This document shows, piece by piece, positions 35,318-43,509 of a stretch of 64,000 bases of DNA; the stretch's first letter is position 1; every line of letters starts with the position of its first letter. Source of the DNA: Bradyrhizobiaceae bacterium (lineage in GTDB: Bacteria; Bacteroidota; Ignavibacteria; Kapaibacteriales; Kapaibacteriaceae); contig JAGFIZ010000098.1 of the NCBI GenBank assembly GCA_024103135.1, forward strand, positions 1 through 64,000. Direction: 5' to 3'. Below the pieces are notes generated by a model. It did no database searches. It was not told the origin of the DNA and worked only from the letters and a program-made list of their open reading frames with translations. A program made the translations under genes and the position numbers.

Positions 35318-36775
35318 CTACCGATGCTTCATCAACGCCTCGATTGCTTCAGCCGTCCGTGGTAGAGCTGCAGAGAGATTCTCCGGCAAACCGGTGGTGA
35401 TGAGGATGTCGTCTTCGATGCGGACACCGATGTTCCACCACTTCTTGTCGCAGGCTGACCCTTCGGCAATGTAGATGCCGGGCTCGACGGTAATGACGGT
35501 GTTGGGTTGGAGCGGACCTCGCGTTCCTGGGTCGTGGACGTCGAGTCCAAGGTAGTGCGACGTGCCATGCATGAAGTAGGAACGAACATCTGACGAATCG
35601 GATGCGATGCCAAGGTTAACAAGACCACGCTGGATGACTGCATACGCTGCCTTATGTGGTGCCTTGAACTCAGCGCCTGCTCTGCAGGCAGCTATGCCAC
35701 TGTCCTGGGCTTCGAGCACGAGATTGTAAATGATGCGTTGCTCCGGAGTAAAGCGTCCGTTAATAGGGAAGGTTCGGGTAACGTCGGCGGTATACCCATG
35801 ATATTCGGCTCCACAATCGGCAAGGATTAGATCGCCGGTACTTGACGCTCTTCTGTTTGCCGTGTAGTGAAGGATGCAGGCATTGTAGTTGCTTCCAACG
35901 ATGCTTGGATAACCCACGTCTTCAGCTCCGGCTCGCTTAAAGGCATACTCCATGAGTGCCTCGATTTCGTACTCGTGCATTGATGGACGTGCCCCTTTGA
36001 TTGCTGCAAGGTGTCCGCCTACCGTGATGTCGACGGCCTTCCGCAGTAGTCGTAGTTCAGCAGTATCCTTGACCTCGCGCATGGCAATCAGAGCGGGAAT
36101 TGGCGTGACCACCGTCAGCGCACCATACTTGTCGGCGAGGTCGTTCTTGTGCTGTGTGTCGACGTACAGATTCTTACCAAGCAATGGCATTGGTACGGAG
36201 CGTGTGGCCCATCCGCTAATGAACAACTGACGCTTGCTGGCATTTCCACCTGCGCTGGCTCCATCGTCCTGCATGCTCTGGTTGGCATTGTCGTTTGGTG
36301 GGCCAAGGAGAGTGTCGAGTATTGACGAAAGCCGACCGTACGTTACCGACGGCGTCAGGCCGTAGACCTGCTCTGCCTCTGTTGGTCCGGCCTGTACGCC
36401 TTGCCATTGTTCACGTGAGGTGTTTCGCTCACGAACAAAGAACGCTTCATGGGTGGTTTTCCCATCAATCACCATAGGGTCCTTACTCAAGAGCAGCGCG
36501 CTGGATGGAAATGGAAAACCCGTTAGATAGAGCATGTCGCTGCTCTGCCGGTACTCATAGTCTACGTCGTTCTGCCGATTTCGAATGTCGGCCGAAAGGA
36601 TCACCGCAATGGCATGAGCTGGTAGACTGTCAATCAGGCGCTGCCGTCGCTCTGCATACACATGTGGTGGGATTCCATCGGTATCGTCGACTCTAAATGC
36701 AAACTTCTGTGCATTCAACTCCGAGATAACGGCAATGAATGCCAGGATGATCACAATCAGCTTACGACTGCTCAT
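35318..36775 (-). CDS. Exported Xaa-Pro aminopeptidase (M24B)
   Basis: Removes N-terminal residues from peptides with proline in second place. The 485-residue protein begins with a signal peptide (KLIVIILAFIAVISELNAQ), then the aminopeptidase P N-terminal domain (RRQRLIDSLPAHAIAVI, DMLYLTGFPFPSSALLL). The metallopeptidase core has all five metal positions in LADCGAEYHGYTADVTRTF, HGTSHYLGLDVHD, TVEPGIYI and IGVRIEDDILIT. The signal peptide implies a periplasmic enzyme. Compared with cytoplasmic forms there is an insert rich in Asn/Ser (about residues 160-175). Its start overlaps the NDH-2 stop by 14 bases, so they may be co-transcribed. Confidence 0.93.
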   Translation of the reverse strand: MSSRKLIVIILAFIAVISELNAQKFAFRVDDTDGIPPHVYAERRQRLIDSLPAHAIAVILSADIRNRQNDVDYEYRQSSDMLYLTGFPFPSSALLLSKDPMVIDGKTTHEAFFVRERNTSREQWQGVQAGPTEAEQVYGLTPSVTYGRLSSILDTLLGPPNDNANQSMQDDGASAGGNASKRQLFISGWATRSVPMPLLGKNLYVDTQHKNDLADKYGALTVVTPIPALIAMREVKDTAELRLLRKAVDITVGGHLAAIKGARPSMHEYEIEALMEYAFKRAGAEDVGYPSIVGSNYNACILHYTANRRASSTGDLILADCGAEYHGYTADVTRTFPINGRFTPEQRIIYNLVLEAQDSGIAACRAGAEFKAPHKAAYAVIQRGLVNLGIASDSSDVRSYFMHGTSHYLGLDVHDPGTRGPLQPNTVITVEPGIYIAEGSACDKKWWNIGVRIEDDILITTGLPENLSAALPRTAEAIEALMKHR

Positions 36776-38075
36776 GGACTTCGGTGGTAGGTGATGTCTT
36801 CAAAGTACGCTGTTCGTGATCATAGAGCAAACGTGCTCCTGGTTGGAAGCTCACATAGTACCACAACCATTCCACCAGCACCTTGAGGCGATTCCTAAAC
36901 GAAATGAGTTTCAGGATGTGTAGGCCTGCCCAGGCAACCCAGGCAAGGAATCCACCAAGTTTGATGTTCGAAATCTCGACCACCGCGCGGGCACGACCGA
37001 TGGTGGCCATCGAACCAAGGTCTTTGTAGGTAAACGGACGTGTAAACGCACGGTCACCATTGGCTAGGCGGACGAGTTCCTTGCCGACATATCGCCCCAT
37101 CTGCATGGCTGGTTGAGCAACGGCAGGAAGTGGTCGGCCAGTTCCATCGTCCATGTGTGCTCCGTCACCCACAACAAACACGTTTGGGTAGGGGGCTATC
37201 CTACACGTGGGGTCGACGATGACGCGACCCTGTCTGTCTAGTGCAGTGTTGAGCTGCGTCAACAAGGGCGATGCAGCATTTCCTGCAGCCCAGATCACAT
37301 TGTTGGTAGGAATTTTCCTGGTGGATTCACCACTCAAGGTGATGTGTGTAGCGGTGATGTCGGTCACGCGAGTCTGCAAGTGAACCTCTACACCAAGGTC
37401 TGTGAGTGATTGTTTGGCATGCTCGGACAACTTGGGATCGAAACCTCCAAGCAACCTGTCGGCTGCCTCCACCAACAACACACGGATCTGCGACCGTGGT
37501 ATGCGTGGAAAGTCCGGGAGCATCGTACGCAGGGAGATCTCTGCAATGGCGCCAGCCATTTCTACGCCGGTTGGACCACCACCGACGACGACGAAGTTCA
37601 ATAGTCCTTCGAGTGCGGGCGTGCCGACGGCTTCGTCGGCAAGTTCAAAGGTTTGAAGTAACGATGTGCGTATGTGTAGTGCATCGTCGACGGTTTTCAG
37701 ACCTGGTGCAACGGCTTCCCATTCGGGATGACCAAAGTAGGCATGGCGCGAGCCAGGAGCGAGAATCAAATAGTCGTATGCATAGGTACCGAGCTCGCCA
37801 TGAATGCAGTTGTGCTCTGGATCAAGCGAGGTAATCGTGTCCATGACCACACGAACATTATCTCGACCACGGAGAATTGCCCGTATTGGCTGGGCAATGT
37901 CGCCTGGCGACAAAGCTGCAGTTGCCACTTGATACAATAGCGGCTGAAAGAGGTGGTGATTGGTTTTGTCGATCAGTGTTACATCAATGCGCGGACTCGT
38001 CAAATTTTGCGCAGCGGCGAGTCCTCCAAAGCCCCCTCCCAGAATAACTACGCGAAGTCGTGTGCCGGTTGCCAT
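36762..38075 (-). CDS. ndh: Type II NADH dehydrogenase (NDH-2)
   Basis: A 437-residue monotopic flavoenzyme that passes electrons from NADH to quinone without pumping protons. FAD site VVILGGGFGGLAAAQNL, NADH site FVVVGGGPTGVEMAGAIAE and the second FAD motif NVFVVGDGAHMDD are intact. After the two Rossmann domains the last 80 residues (LGGFLAWVAWAGLHILKLISF, RLKVLVEWLWYYVSF) provide the hydrophobic membrane-binding part. The start is the ATG of MATGTRLR; a GTG at 38114 would add 13 residues, both lying after the TAGTTTTG box. It would reduce the menaquinone finished by ubiE/menG. Confidence 0.93.
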   Translation of the reverse strand: MATGTRLRVVILGGGFGGLAAAQNLTSPRIDVTLIDKTNHHLFQPLLYQVATAALSPGDIAQPIRAILRGRDNVRVVMDTITSLDPEHNCIHGELGTYAYDYLILAPGSRHAYFGHPEWEAVAPGLKTVDDALHIRTSLLQTFELADEAVGTPALEGLLNFVVVGGGPTGVEMAGAIAEISLRTMLPDFPRIPRSQIRVLLVEAADRLLGGFDPKLSEHAKQSLTDLGVEVHLQTRVTDITATHITLSGESTRKIPTNNVIWAAGNAASPLLTQLNTALDRQGRVIVDPTCRIAPYPNVFVVGDGAHMDDGTGRPLPAVAQPAMQMGRYVGKELVRLANGDRAFTRPFTYKDLGSMATIGRARAVVEISNIKLGGFLAWVAWAGLHILKLISFRNRLKVLVEWLWYYVSFQPGARLLYDHEQRTLKTSPTTEVHEQS

Positions 38076-38124
38076 AATGTTGTACCGAAATGGTATGTGG
38101 TGTATGAAATACACACAGTACGTA

Positions 38125-38132
38125 CAAAACTA
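38125..38132 (-). promoter_or_regulatory. -7 box TAGTTTTG ahead of NDH-2
   Basis: Exact TAnnTTTG match on the minus strand in the short gap after comF. It gives a leader of about 45 bases to the ATG at 38075. Confidence 0.45.
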
Positions 38133-38154
38133 TGGGTTTGTGTCAGTGCAGTGG

Positions 38155-38910
38155 TTAAATCGTTGCACAAAGACTGACTGCGTCAACCCTTCGTGCACCG
38201 GCATCTAGTAAGGCAGAGGCACAGGCATTCATGGTTGCGCCGGTAGTAAACACGTCGTCCACCAGGAGTACGGACTCACCTTGGACCATTCGACTGTCAA
38301 CCGCGCAAAACGCACCACGAACATTCAGCGATCGTGCAGCATCGTCGAGTGCCGTCTGCGTACCAGTATGACGTGTGCGCCAGAGCAGCGTCCGTACTGG
38401 CAGGGACAGCACCGATCCAATCCCGGAGGCAATGGTTAGTGCCTGGTCGTATCCGCGCTCACGCCTGCGTGCACGATGTACGGGGACGTGGGTGACACAG
38501 GTGGTGCGCTCGAGGTCGAGAGCATGCTGCGTTGGGTGTGGATGCCTGCGCTGCTCCAACAAGGCATGACCCAACATCCGTCCCATGGCAACGGCAAGCC
38601 GTTGATGACCACCATACTTGATGGCCATCATCAATGCATGGGCAGGATGTGACGGTCCTAAACTCCAGAGAGCAGTGACGGATGAGAAGGACAACTCATC
38701 GGCATCCAGATGTCGTTGTGCCGTTAGCATCAGCTCGATACTTGTTGGTGCAGGATCACACCGGTCGAGTCCGTCCTGACAAACAAGTGGAAGGGGGCTT
38801 TGGCACGAGATCACCGCACCCGTGATCAGGCAATGGGGTGGATAGAGCGTATTGTCGATGCTTCGCGCTAGAAAACGAAAAAGCCCGACAACGATGTCGA
38901 GCTTTTGCAT
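38155..38910 (-). CDS. comF: ComF family phosphoribosyltransferase-like protein
   Basis: A 251-residue ComF/GntX relative. ComF is required for DNA uptake in competent bacteria. The phosphoribosyltransferase fold shows VPVHRARRRERGYDQA, a run typical of the family, and the PRPP loop VLLVDDVFTTGATM. The N-terminal zinc ribbon seems reduced: only CLITG, an isolated Cys and VCQDGLDRC remain. The only possible ATG is at 38910, and the first eleven codons are themselves a strong Rho-independent terminator for the upstream tryptophan dioxygenase gene. There is no internal ATG, GTG or TTG before the conserved region. AGGGGGCT at 38792. Confidence 0.88.
   Translation of the reverse strand: MQKLDIVVGLFRFLARSIDNTLYPPHCLITGAVISCQSPLPLVCQDGLDRCDPAPTSIELMLTAQRHLDADELSFSSVTALWSLGPSHPAHALMMAIKYGGHQRLAVAMGRMLGHALLEQRRHPHPTQHALDLERTTCVTHVPVHRARRRERGYDQALTIASGIGSVLSLPVRTLLWRTRHTGTQTALDDAARSLNVRGAFCAVDSRMVQGESVLLVDDVFTTGATMNACASALLDAGARRVDAVSLCATI
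38879..38906 (-). terminator. Rho-independent terminator inside the comF start
   Basis: On the minus strand a 12-bp stem with one G-U pair (AAAAGCTCGACA / TGTCGGGCTTTT), loop TCGT, then TTCGTTTT. It lies about 24 bases past the tryptophan dioxygenase stop, yet begins at the fifth base of the comF reading frame. It should end most transcripts, or act as an attenuator for comF. Confidence 0.85.
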
Positions 38911-38929
38911 GGACGGTCGTTGTGATGAA

Positions 38930-40000
38930 TTATGAAGCCGAGGCCTCGTTGACGAATTGCAGTCGATTTGCTACATCGGCGGGCAACGTGGGTCTGGCGG
39001 AGGTAGGCAGGAGGAAGGAGCTGAGTGACGTAACGTCGTCAAACACGCGCTGACGTACCGTGGTTTGCATCAAGTACTCACTTCCGCTGGAGCCGCCGGT
39101 GCCAACGCGCATGCCGATCATTCGGCTTACCATCAACGTATGGCGGTATCTCCAGATGCTTACCAACTTGTCGAGTTCGATGATTGCATCAAGTAGTCTG
39201 TAGGGTGCTTGCAGTAGTGGATAATCACGATAGGTACTGATGAAGAGTATGGCAAGGGTAGCCCGTTGTGACATACGGCGGTGTCCTTGCTCTACCAGAC
39301 CGCTGTACTCCGTAGGATCAAACAAGGCCTGGAAGCCCCGCTCAATACTGTCGATCTGATTCAATGCATCCGTTGGATCACGATGCTCTGCAGTGGCAAG
39401 TGTTCGCACCTCGTCGCGATCGTGATCGAGCATTGCTGCTACTGCCTGACGGTAGGAATCCCAGAAGGCATACTCACCACTCTCCAGGAATGGCGTCTTC
39501 TCGAGCCAGCGTTGGACGACGTTAAAGAGCGTCTGGCTTCCAGCTTTCTCGACGATGGCACGATGTGCGTCCGAAAGTGCATCGGTGTAGTGCTTCAGTA
39601 CGCGCTTGTTCTCGGGTAGACCCAAGGTTTTCTCAAGGACGCGCCACTGGGCACTCTGGAATCCAGAAGCAGGATTGAGCAAGGCACGGAAGTCCATGAA
39701 CTCTCCGGGCGTCATGGTTTCTATCAAATCCCATTGATTGACCAAATGCTCCATGATGCGATTAACGCGCAGGATACGAGCTTGTGCGAGGGCAACGTCA
39801 GACTCACGGATGTAGTCGGTGTCAAACAAGGTGATGACGGAGCCCAGCTCATGTAGCACCTGCTTGAACCACAATTCGAAGGTCTGGTGCGTGATGATGA
39901 ACAACAACTCTTCGTGGGCGGGTTTCCCTGCCTTGTCGCTCTCTGGATGTTGAGCATTGAGAACGGTGTCGAGTGCCAGATAATCTGCATAGTAAACCAT
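38930..40000 (-). CDS. Tryptophan 2,3-dioxygenase family protein
   Basis: Heme enzyme that opens the indole ring of tryptophan with O2, giving N-formylkynurenine. The 356 residues show the substrate/heme segments AHEELLFIITHQTFELWFKQ near the start, ESGFQSAQWR-like NPASGFQSAQWRVLE, and RHTLMVSRMIGMRVGTGGSSG with the proximal heme His. This form is longer than the 280-residue bacterial enzyme, and no formamidase or kynureninase gene is near. The start MVYYADYLAL is 3 bases after the RDD gene stop. Ends at a terminator that invades comF. Confidence 0.92.
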   Translation of the reverse strand: MVYYADYLALDTVLNAQHPESDKAGKPAHEELLFIITHQTFELWFKQVLHELGSVITLFDTDYIRESDVALAQARILRVNRIMEHLVNQWDLIETMTPGEFMDFRALLNPASGFQSAQWRVLEKTLGLPENKRVLKHYTDALSDAHRAIVEKAGSQTLFNVVQRWLEKTPFLESGEYAFWDSYRQAVAAMLDHDRDEVRTLATAEHRDPTDALNQIDSIERGFQALFDPTEYSGLVEQGHRRMSQRATLAILFISTYRDYPLLQAPYRLLDAIIELDKLVSIWRYRHTLMVSRMIGMRVGTGGSSGSEYLMQTTVRQRVFDDVTSLSSFLLPTSARPTLPADVANRLQFVNEASAS

Positions 40001-40003
40001 GGT

Positions 40004-40609
40004 CTAATCCGATATACGATGATGAACAACAGTGTGTGCGATAATGTCGTGGAGTGCTTGACGCTTTTCCGATAACATGAAGAAGAAGCCGATAAAGACG
40101 ACGAAGCCAAGGAAGCCGCCGATGCTATCGACGAAACCCAGACCCGGTGCCAAGGCAATAAACGAGGTGATGGCATTGATGTTCTTGATCGCCCAACGTC
40201 CCAGTAGCGACGAAAGCGGAGCAGGAGTACCATCAGGACGAACGATTACAAGTCGAAGTACACGCTTCCCTGGTGATGCACCAGTTAGACCTTCGATGAG
40301 CGAGTAGGAGATGTTGGCAATGACCGTTGCCAGCATCCATGCGCCCATCCATTCGGAAAGGGGGACAAGGATGTCGGTGGATATTCCCATCGTCTCGTAT
40401 AGCGTCCCGATTGAATCGATCATTGCCGTAATCGCTTCGTTGTTGCCGACGCCGAATGACTTCAACGGGAAGATGAGAGCAAGGGCAAAGAGAATCGATG
40501 CCAGCACATCAATGATGAATGCACCGAGGCGTGGACCAAAGCCCACACGTAGGTTGTAATGAAGCTCAGGTGGTTGTGTGCCACCTTCGTAGAAAGGATT
40601 GGTACTCAT
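40004..40609 (-). CDS. RDD family membrane protein
   Basis: A 201-residue inner-membrane protein. The RDD domain opens with RVGFGPRLGAFIIDVLASILF (conserved Arg and Asp), and another part reads TGASPGKRVLRLVIVRPDG, the common second signature. Four membrane segments are likely. RDD proteins are mostly uncharacterised; some take part in ion transport. The ATG at MSTNPFYEGG overlaps the TGA of the MTHFR fusion (ATGA), which fixes the start, though the open frame extends 56 codons further upstream inside that gene. Confidence 0.85.
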   Translation of the reverse strand: MSTNPFYEGGTQPPELHYNLRVGFGPRLGAFIIDVLASILFALALIFPLKSFGVGNNEAITAMIDSIGTLYETMGISTDILVPLSEWMGAWMLATVIANISYSLIEGLTGASPGKRVLRLVIVRPDGTPAPLSSLLGRWAIKNINAITSFIALAPGLGFVDSIGGFLGFVVFIGFFFMLSEKRQALHDIIAHTVVHHRISD

Positions 40610-42423
40610 GCTTGTAAAATTCTTACTGCAACATCGTACTTCTTGAACGGGGGCATAAGATAGACACCGCCGATGGTATTTCGCACAGCGTGGAGTAGTT
40701 CGACGGCCATGGCAATACCTTCTTCGGTAGCATGCTCCGTAGATGGTCCCGCCTTTGCCATGCGCTCTCTTACCCACGTCGGGATGTTCATCCCCGGCAC
40801 TTCGAAATGTAGAAACTCAGCATGCCGCATCGTGCGCAGGGGAATGATGCCCAACATGAACTTTACCTTGATGTGCTTGATTCTCTCGGTAAAGGCCAGC
40901 ACGGACTCGGCATCGAACATCGGTTGCGAGAAAGCAATCGTTGCACCGTTGTCAACCTTTTGCTCCAATCGTGCAATCTCACGATCAAGGTCTTCGGCAA
41001 TTGGATTAACAGCGCAGGAGATGCAGAAACTCAACTTCTGCCCCAACGGATTACCCAAGAGATCTTGTCCGTTGTTCATCCGGCCCAAGGCGCGAATGAG
41101 TCCGATCGAGTCGACGTCATACACGCTCGACGCAACGGGGAAGTCACCGATGTGCGTTGGGTCGCCAGTCACGGCCAGGATATTTCGCACACCCATGGCA
41201 TGAGCACCAAGCAGTTCGCTCTGCAGACCCACCATGTTGCGATCCCTGCAGGCAATGTGTGTAATGCACTCCATGCCTGTTTGGTCCATCACCAATCGTG
41301 AGATGGCGATTGGACTCATCCGTAGTCGTGCTCGGGCACCATCGCTGATATTCACGGCAGTGATGCCATGGTCTTTCAAGTAGCGTGCGCCGTTGATTAC
41401 CGACGACATATCCGTGCCACGTGGAATGTCTAGTTCTACGGTTGTCGCAAACCCTGTATCAATTGCTTCTGCAAACGCGGTAGGGGGCTCTGGACTACTG
41501 TGGAGATCGAGCTTGCTACTGATGGTTTTTCGTGGTTGAGCATGCGACCCAACGTTGATACCAGCAACTGCCTGAGCAATCGCCCGAACGTGGTCGACCG
41601 TTGCACCACCCTCTGCACCAATGATACTTGCGCCATGTTCTACCAAGCGAACCGCTGCAGAGGCAACATAGGCGGGGTCGGCATCATACACGCACGTGCC
41701 ATCAACCATCGTGGGAATGCCTACGTCGGGTAGTGCGACGAGTGGTGTTGCGTCAACCCGTAGGGCCTGGACAATGCCAAGCATGCGCTGTGGTCCAACC
41801 GTACCATTGCTGCCAAAGGCCTGGATGCTGTGACTAGTCAGGCGTTCTGCAACAGTAGTTGGGAACATCCCCGACAGAATGCTTCCATCTTCTGGAAAAC
41901 TCTTGAGCGCAATCACCGGTAGCGTTGCCGTTACCTTCCGAACGGCAGTAATGGCCAGCTCAAGTTCGTCAAGGTCAATGAAGCCCTTGAGGAGGATTAG
42001 GTCGCAACTACCGGCTACCAGTGCCGTTGCCTGTTCAGTGTAACAGGCCAATACATCCACTGGAGCCAGATCGCCCAGTGGTTGTAGAAGATGTCCGGTT
42101 GGACCAATAACACCAGCAACCATGGCCGAACCATTGGCAGCCGTCCGTGCAATCCAAACACCCTTACGGTTGATTTCGGTAACTCGTGCTGAGAGCGTCC
42201 ACTGTTCCAATGCATACCGATTCGCATGAAACGTGTTGGTCTGAACTAGCGTTGCACCGACGTCGATAAAATCGCGATGGATTTTTTCGATGACCATGGG
42301 CGAGGTAAGATTATAGCGGTCGGGTGGACGTTCAGCAAAGCCCCTGCGGAGGAGTTCGACAGCGATGCTGCCGTCGGCCACGATAGCCGTCGATCCAATT
42401 CTGTCGAAAGAAATCATGCTCAT
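40606..42423 (-). CDS. YitJ-like fusion: homocysteine methyltransferase-like domain + methylenetetrahydrofolate reductase
   Basis: A 605-residue two-domain protein. Residues 320-605 are the FAD-dependent MTHFR part (VELDIPRGTDMSSVINGARY, NILAVTGDPTHIGDFPVASS, GATIAFSQPMFDAESVLAF, FMLGIIPLRTMRHAEFLH) and should reduce methylene- to methyl-THF. Residues 1-310 have the homocysteine S-methyltransferase barrel (IHRDFIDVGATLVQTNTF). All three zinc cysteines of that family are gone: NCxxGP reads SNGTVGP (near 205) and GGCCGT reads GAEGGAT (near 270). The methyl-transfer half is thus unlikely to work in the usual way. Coupled to the RDD gene behind and the DoxX gene ahead by ATGA overlaps. Confidence 0.9.
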   Translation of the reverse strand: MSMISFDRIGSTAIVADGSIAVELLRRGFAERPPDRYNLTSPMVIEKIHRDFIDVGATLVQTNTFHANRYALEQWTLSARVTEINRKGVWIARTAANGSAMVAGVIGPTGHLLQPLGDLAPVDVLACYTEQATALVAGSCDLILLKGFIDLDELELAITAVRKVTATLPVIALKSFPEDGSILSGMFPTTVAERLTSHSIQAFGSNGTVGPQRMLGIVQALRVDATPLVALPDVGIPTMVDGTCVYDADPAYVASAAVRLVEHGASIIGAEGGATVDHVRAIAQAVAGINVGSHAQPRKTISSKLDLHSSPEPPTAFAEAIDTGFATTVELDIPRGTDMSSVINGARYLKDHGITAVNISDGARARLRMSPIAISRLVMDQTGMECITHIACRDRNMVGLQSELLGAHAMGVRNILAVTGDPTHIGDFPVASSVYDVDSIGLIRALGRMNNGQDLLGNPLGQKLSFCISCAVNPIAEDLDREIARLEQKVDNGATIAFSQPMFDAESVLAFTERIKHIKVKFMLGIIPLRTMRHAEFLHFEVPGMNIPTWVRERMAKAGPSTEHATEEGIAMAVELLHAVRNTIGGVYLMPPFKKYDVAVRILQA

Positions 42424-42869
42424 CTGTTGTTGGCTAGTCTATCGTCCAACGACAAGATGGTATTGGGACGCAACATCAACGCAATGCAGCCGAGGATCAT
42501 GAGCGAGTTCTTTCCAACCTTCAGCCAACTCACTTCTTCGCCCCCTTGCTCACCAAAACATCCACAATCGATCTGCAGACCTTGGATGACGGCATAGGCC
42601 ACGGCGATGGTAAACACGAGCAGCATGGCTCCACACAAGAAGGCCGATGTTCGTGTTTTGAAGCCAAGCAACAGACCTACCGCAGCAAGGAGTTCCAACC
42701 ATGGAAGGATCAGAGCAATGCCATGAGAGCTCCACTCTGGAACGAGATGGTAATGTGAAATCGAGGTAGCAAAAGCCAGCGGATCTACAAGCTTTGGAAT
42801 TGCAGCATACAAGAAAAATCCTGCAATGAAAATCCGCACAACAAACAAAGCAATGGGGGTAACTGCCAT
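42420..42869 (-). CDS. DoxX/MauE family membrane protein
   Basis: A 149-residue integral membrane protein with four helices (LFVVRIFIAGFFLYAAIPKL, IALILPWLELLAAVGLLLG, CGAMLLVFTIAVAYAVIQG, SLMILGCIALML). The pair of cysteines in QIDCGCFG lies in the third loop; this CGCFG motif marks the MauE/DoxX-like redox-associated group, related to thiol redox partners such as DoxD and MauE. The start is at MAVTPIALF because a TAGATTTG box lies 5 bases upstream; an upstream ATG at 42914 would add 15 residues. Its stop overlaps the MTHFR ATG. The role is unknown. Confidence 0.82.
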   Translation of the reverse strand: MAVTPIALFVVRIFIAGFFLYAAIPKLVDPLAFATSISHYHLVPEWSSHGIALILPWLELLAAVGLLLGFKTRTSAFLCGAMLLVFTIAVAYAVIQGLQIDCGCFGEQGGEEVSWLKVGKNSLMILGCIALMLRPNTILSLDDRLANNR

Positions 42870-42874
42870 GGCAA

Positions 42875-42882
42875 CAAATCTA
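42875..42882 (-). promoter_or_regulatory. -7 box TAGATTTG five bases before the DoxX/MauE gene
   Basis: TAGATTTG-TTGCC-ATG on the minus strand, the same octamer as before the phosphohexomutase gene at 35214. It supports the shorter start and a leaderless mRNA for the operon. Confidence 0.45.
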
Positions 42883-42937
42883 CTATATTGAATGCCGACG
42901 GATAATTTTTTCATCTACCACTGTTAGGGAGCCGGAT

Positions 42938-43387
42938 ATGGATGAGTATGGAGTCACGAACAACCTCGGGACTGAAGAGATGGCAGTGTTTGCTGGTGCT
43001 GCCTTGATCATGGGGATTATTGGCCTGGTCATCTACCTGTTTATTGGGTTCTGCCTTGGCAAACTCTTCGAAAAAGCAGGCAAACCACTATGGGCTGGCT
43101 TTGTTCCGATTTACAACCTTGTGGTGATCCTGCAGTTGGTGGGGCGTCCTGTTTGGTGGCTTGCACTGTTCCTTGTTGCCATCATCCCATTTATTGGCAC
43201 AATTGCTGTCGTGGTACTGTCGGCCATTATCTGGATCGACTTTGCAAAGAGCTATGGGAAGGATCTGGTGTGGGGCTTGCTCATAACATTCTTCTCGATC
43301 ATCATGCTCCCGATCATGGCATTTAGCCAGGACATTCGATACATCGGACCCGCTGCGAGTGGTGGAGCAAATGCATCAGGCGTCTAG
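42938..43387 (+). CDS. DUF5684 membrane protein
   Basis: A 149-residue protein with four hydrophobic segments: VFAGAALIMGIIGLVIYLFIG, then LGKLFEKAGKPLWAGFVPIYNLVVIL, a short WWLALFLVAIIPFIGTIAVVVL and LVWGLLITFFSIIMLPIMAF. The K-A-G-K-P-x-W-A-G-F-V-P-x-Y-N run is the DUF5684 signature; the family is small and uncharacterised, sometimes fused to signal peptidase-like modules. It is divergent from the DoxX operon and convergent with the metalloprotease gene, sharing the terminator at 43422-43480. Confidence 0.85.
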   Translation: MDEYGVTNNLGTEEMAVFAGAALIMGIIGLVIYLFIGFCLGKLFEKAGKPLWAGFVPIYNLVVILQLVGRPVWWLALFLVAIIPFIGTIAVVVLSAIIWIDFAKSYGKDLVWGLLITFFSIIMLPIMAFSQDIRYIGPAASGGANASGV

Positions 43388-43421
43388 GCACATGTCGTAA
43401 GACAATACGTTTGCAAAAAAG

Positions 43422-43480
43422 AAGGGTGCCTGCAACGATCGTGACCAGTTGATGATGGTCGTGAAGTTGCAGGCACCCTT
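43422..43480. terminator. Long bidirectional terminator
   Basis: A perfect 15-bp stem: AAGGGTGCCTGCAAC (43422-43436) with GTTGCAGGCACCCTT (43466-43480). The 29-base loop has its own small TGACCA/TGGTC pairing. Read on the minus strand it is followed by C and TTTTTT (from 43415-43420), ideal for the metalloprotease gene; on the plus strand it is followed by TGTGTTTGG, a weaker tail for the DUF5684 gene. Confidence 0.9.
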
Positions 43481-43509
43481 TGTGTTTGGTTTGCTACTGT
43501 GTTGGTGGA

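Noticed and set aside
40610-40777. Upstream extension of the RDD protein (56 codons)
   Set aside because: It lies inside the MTHFR fusion gene and is Arg/Cys-rich; the ATGA overlap gives a better start.
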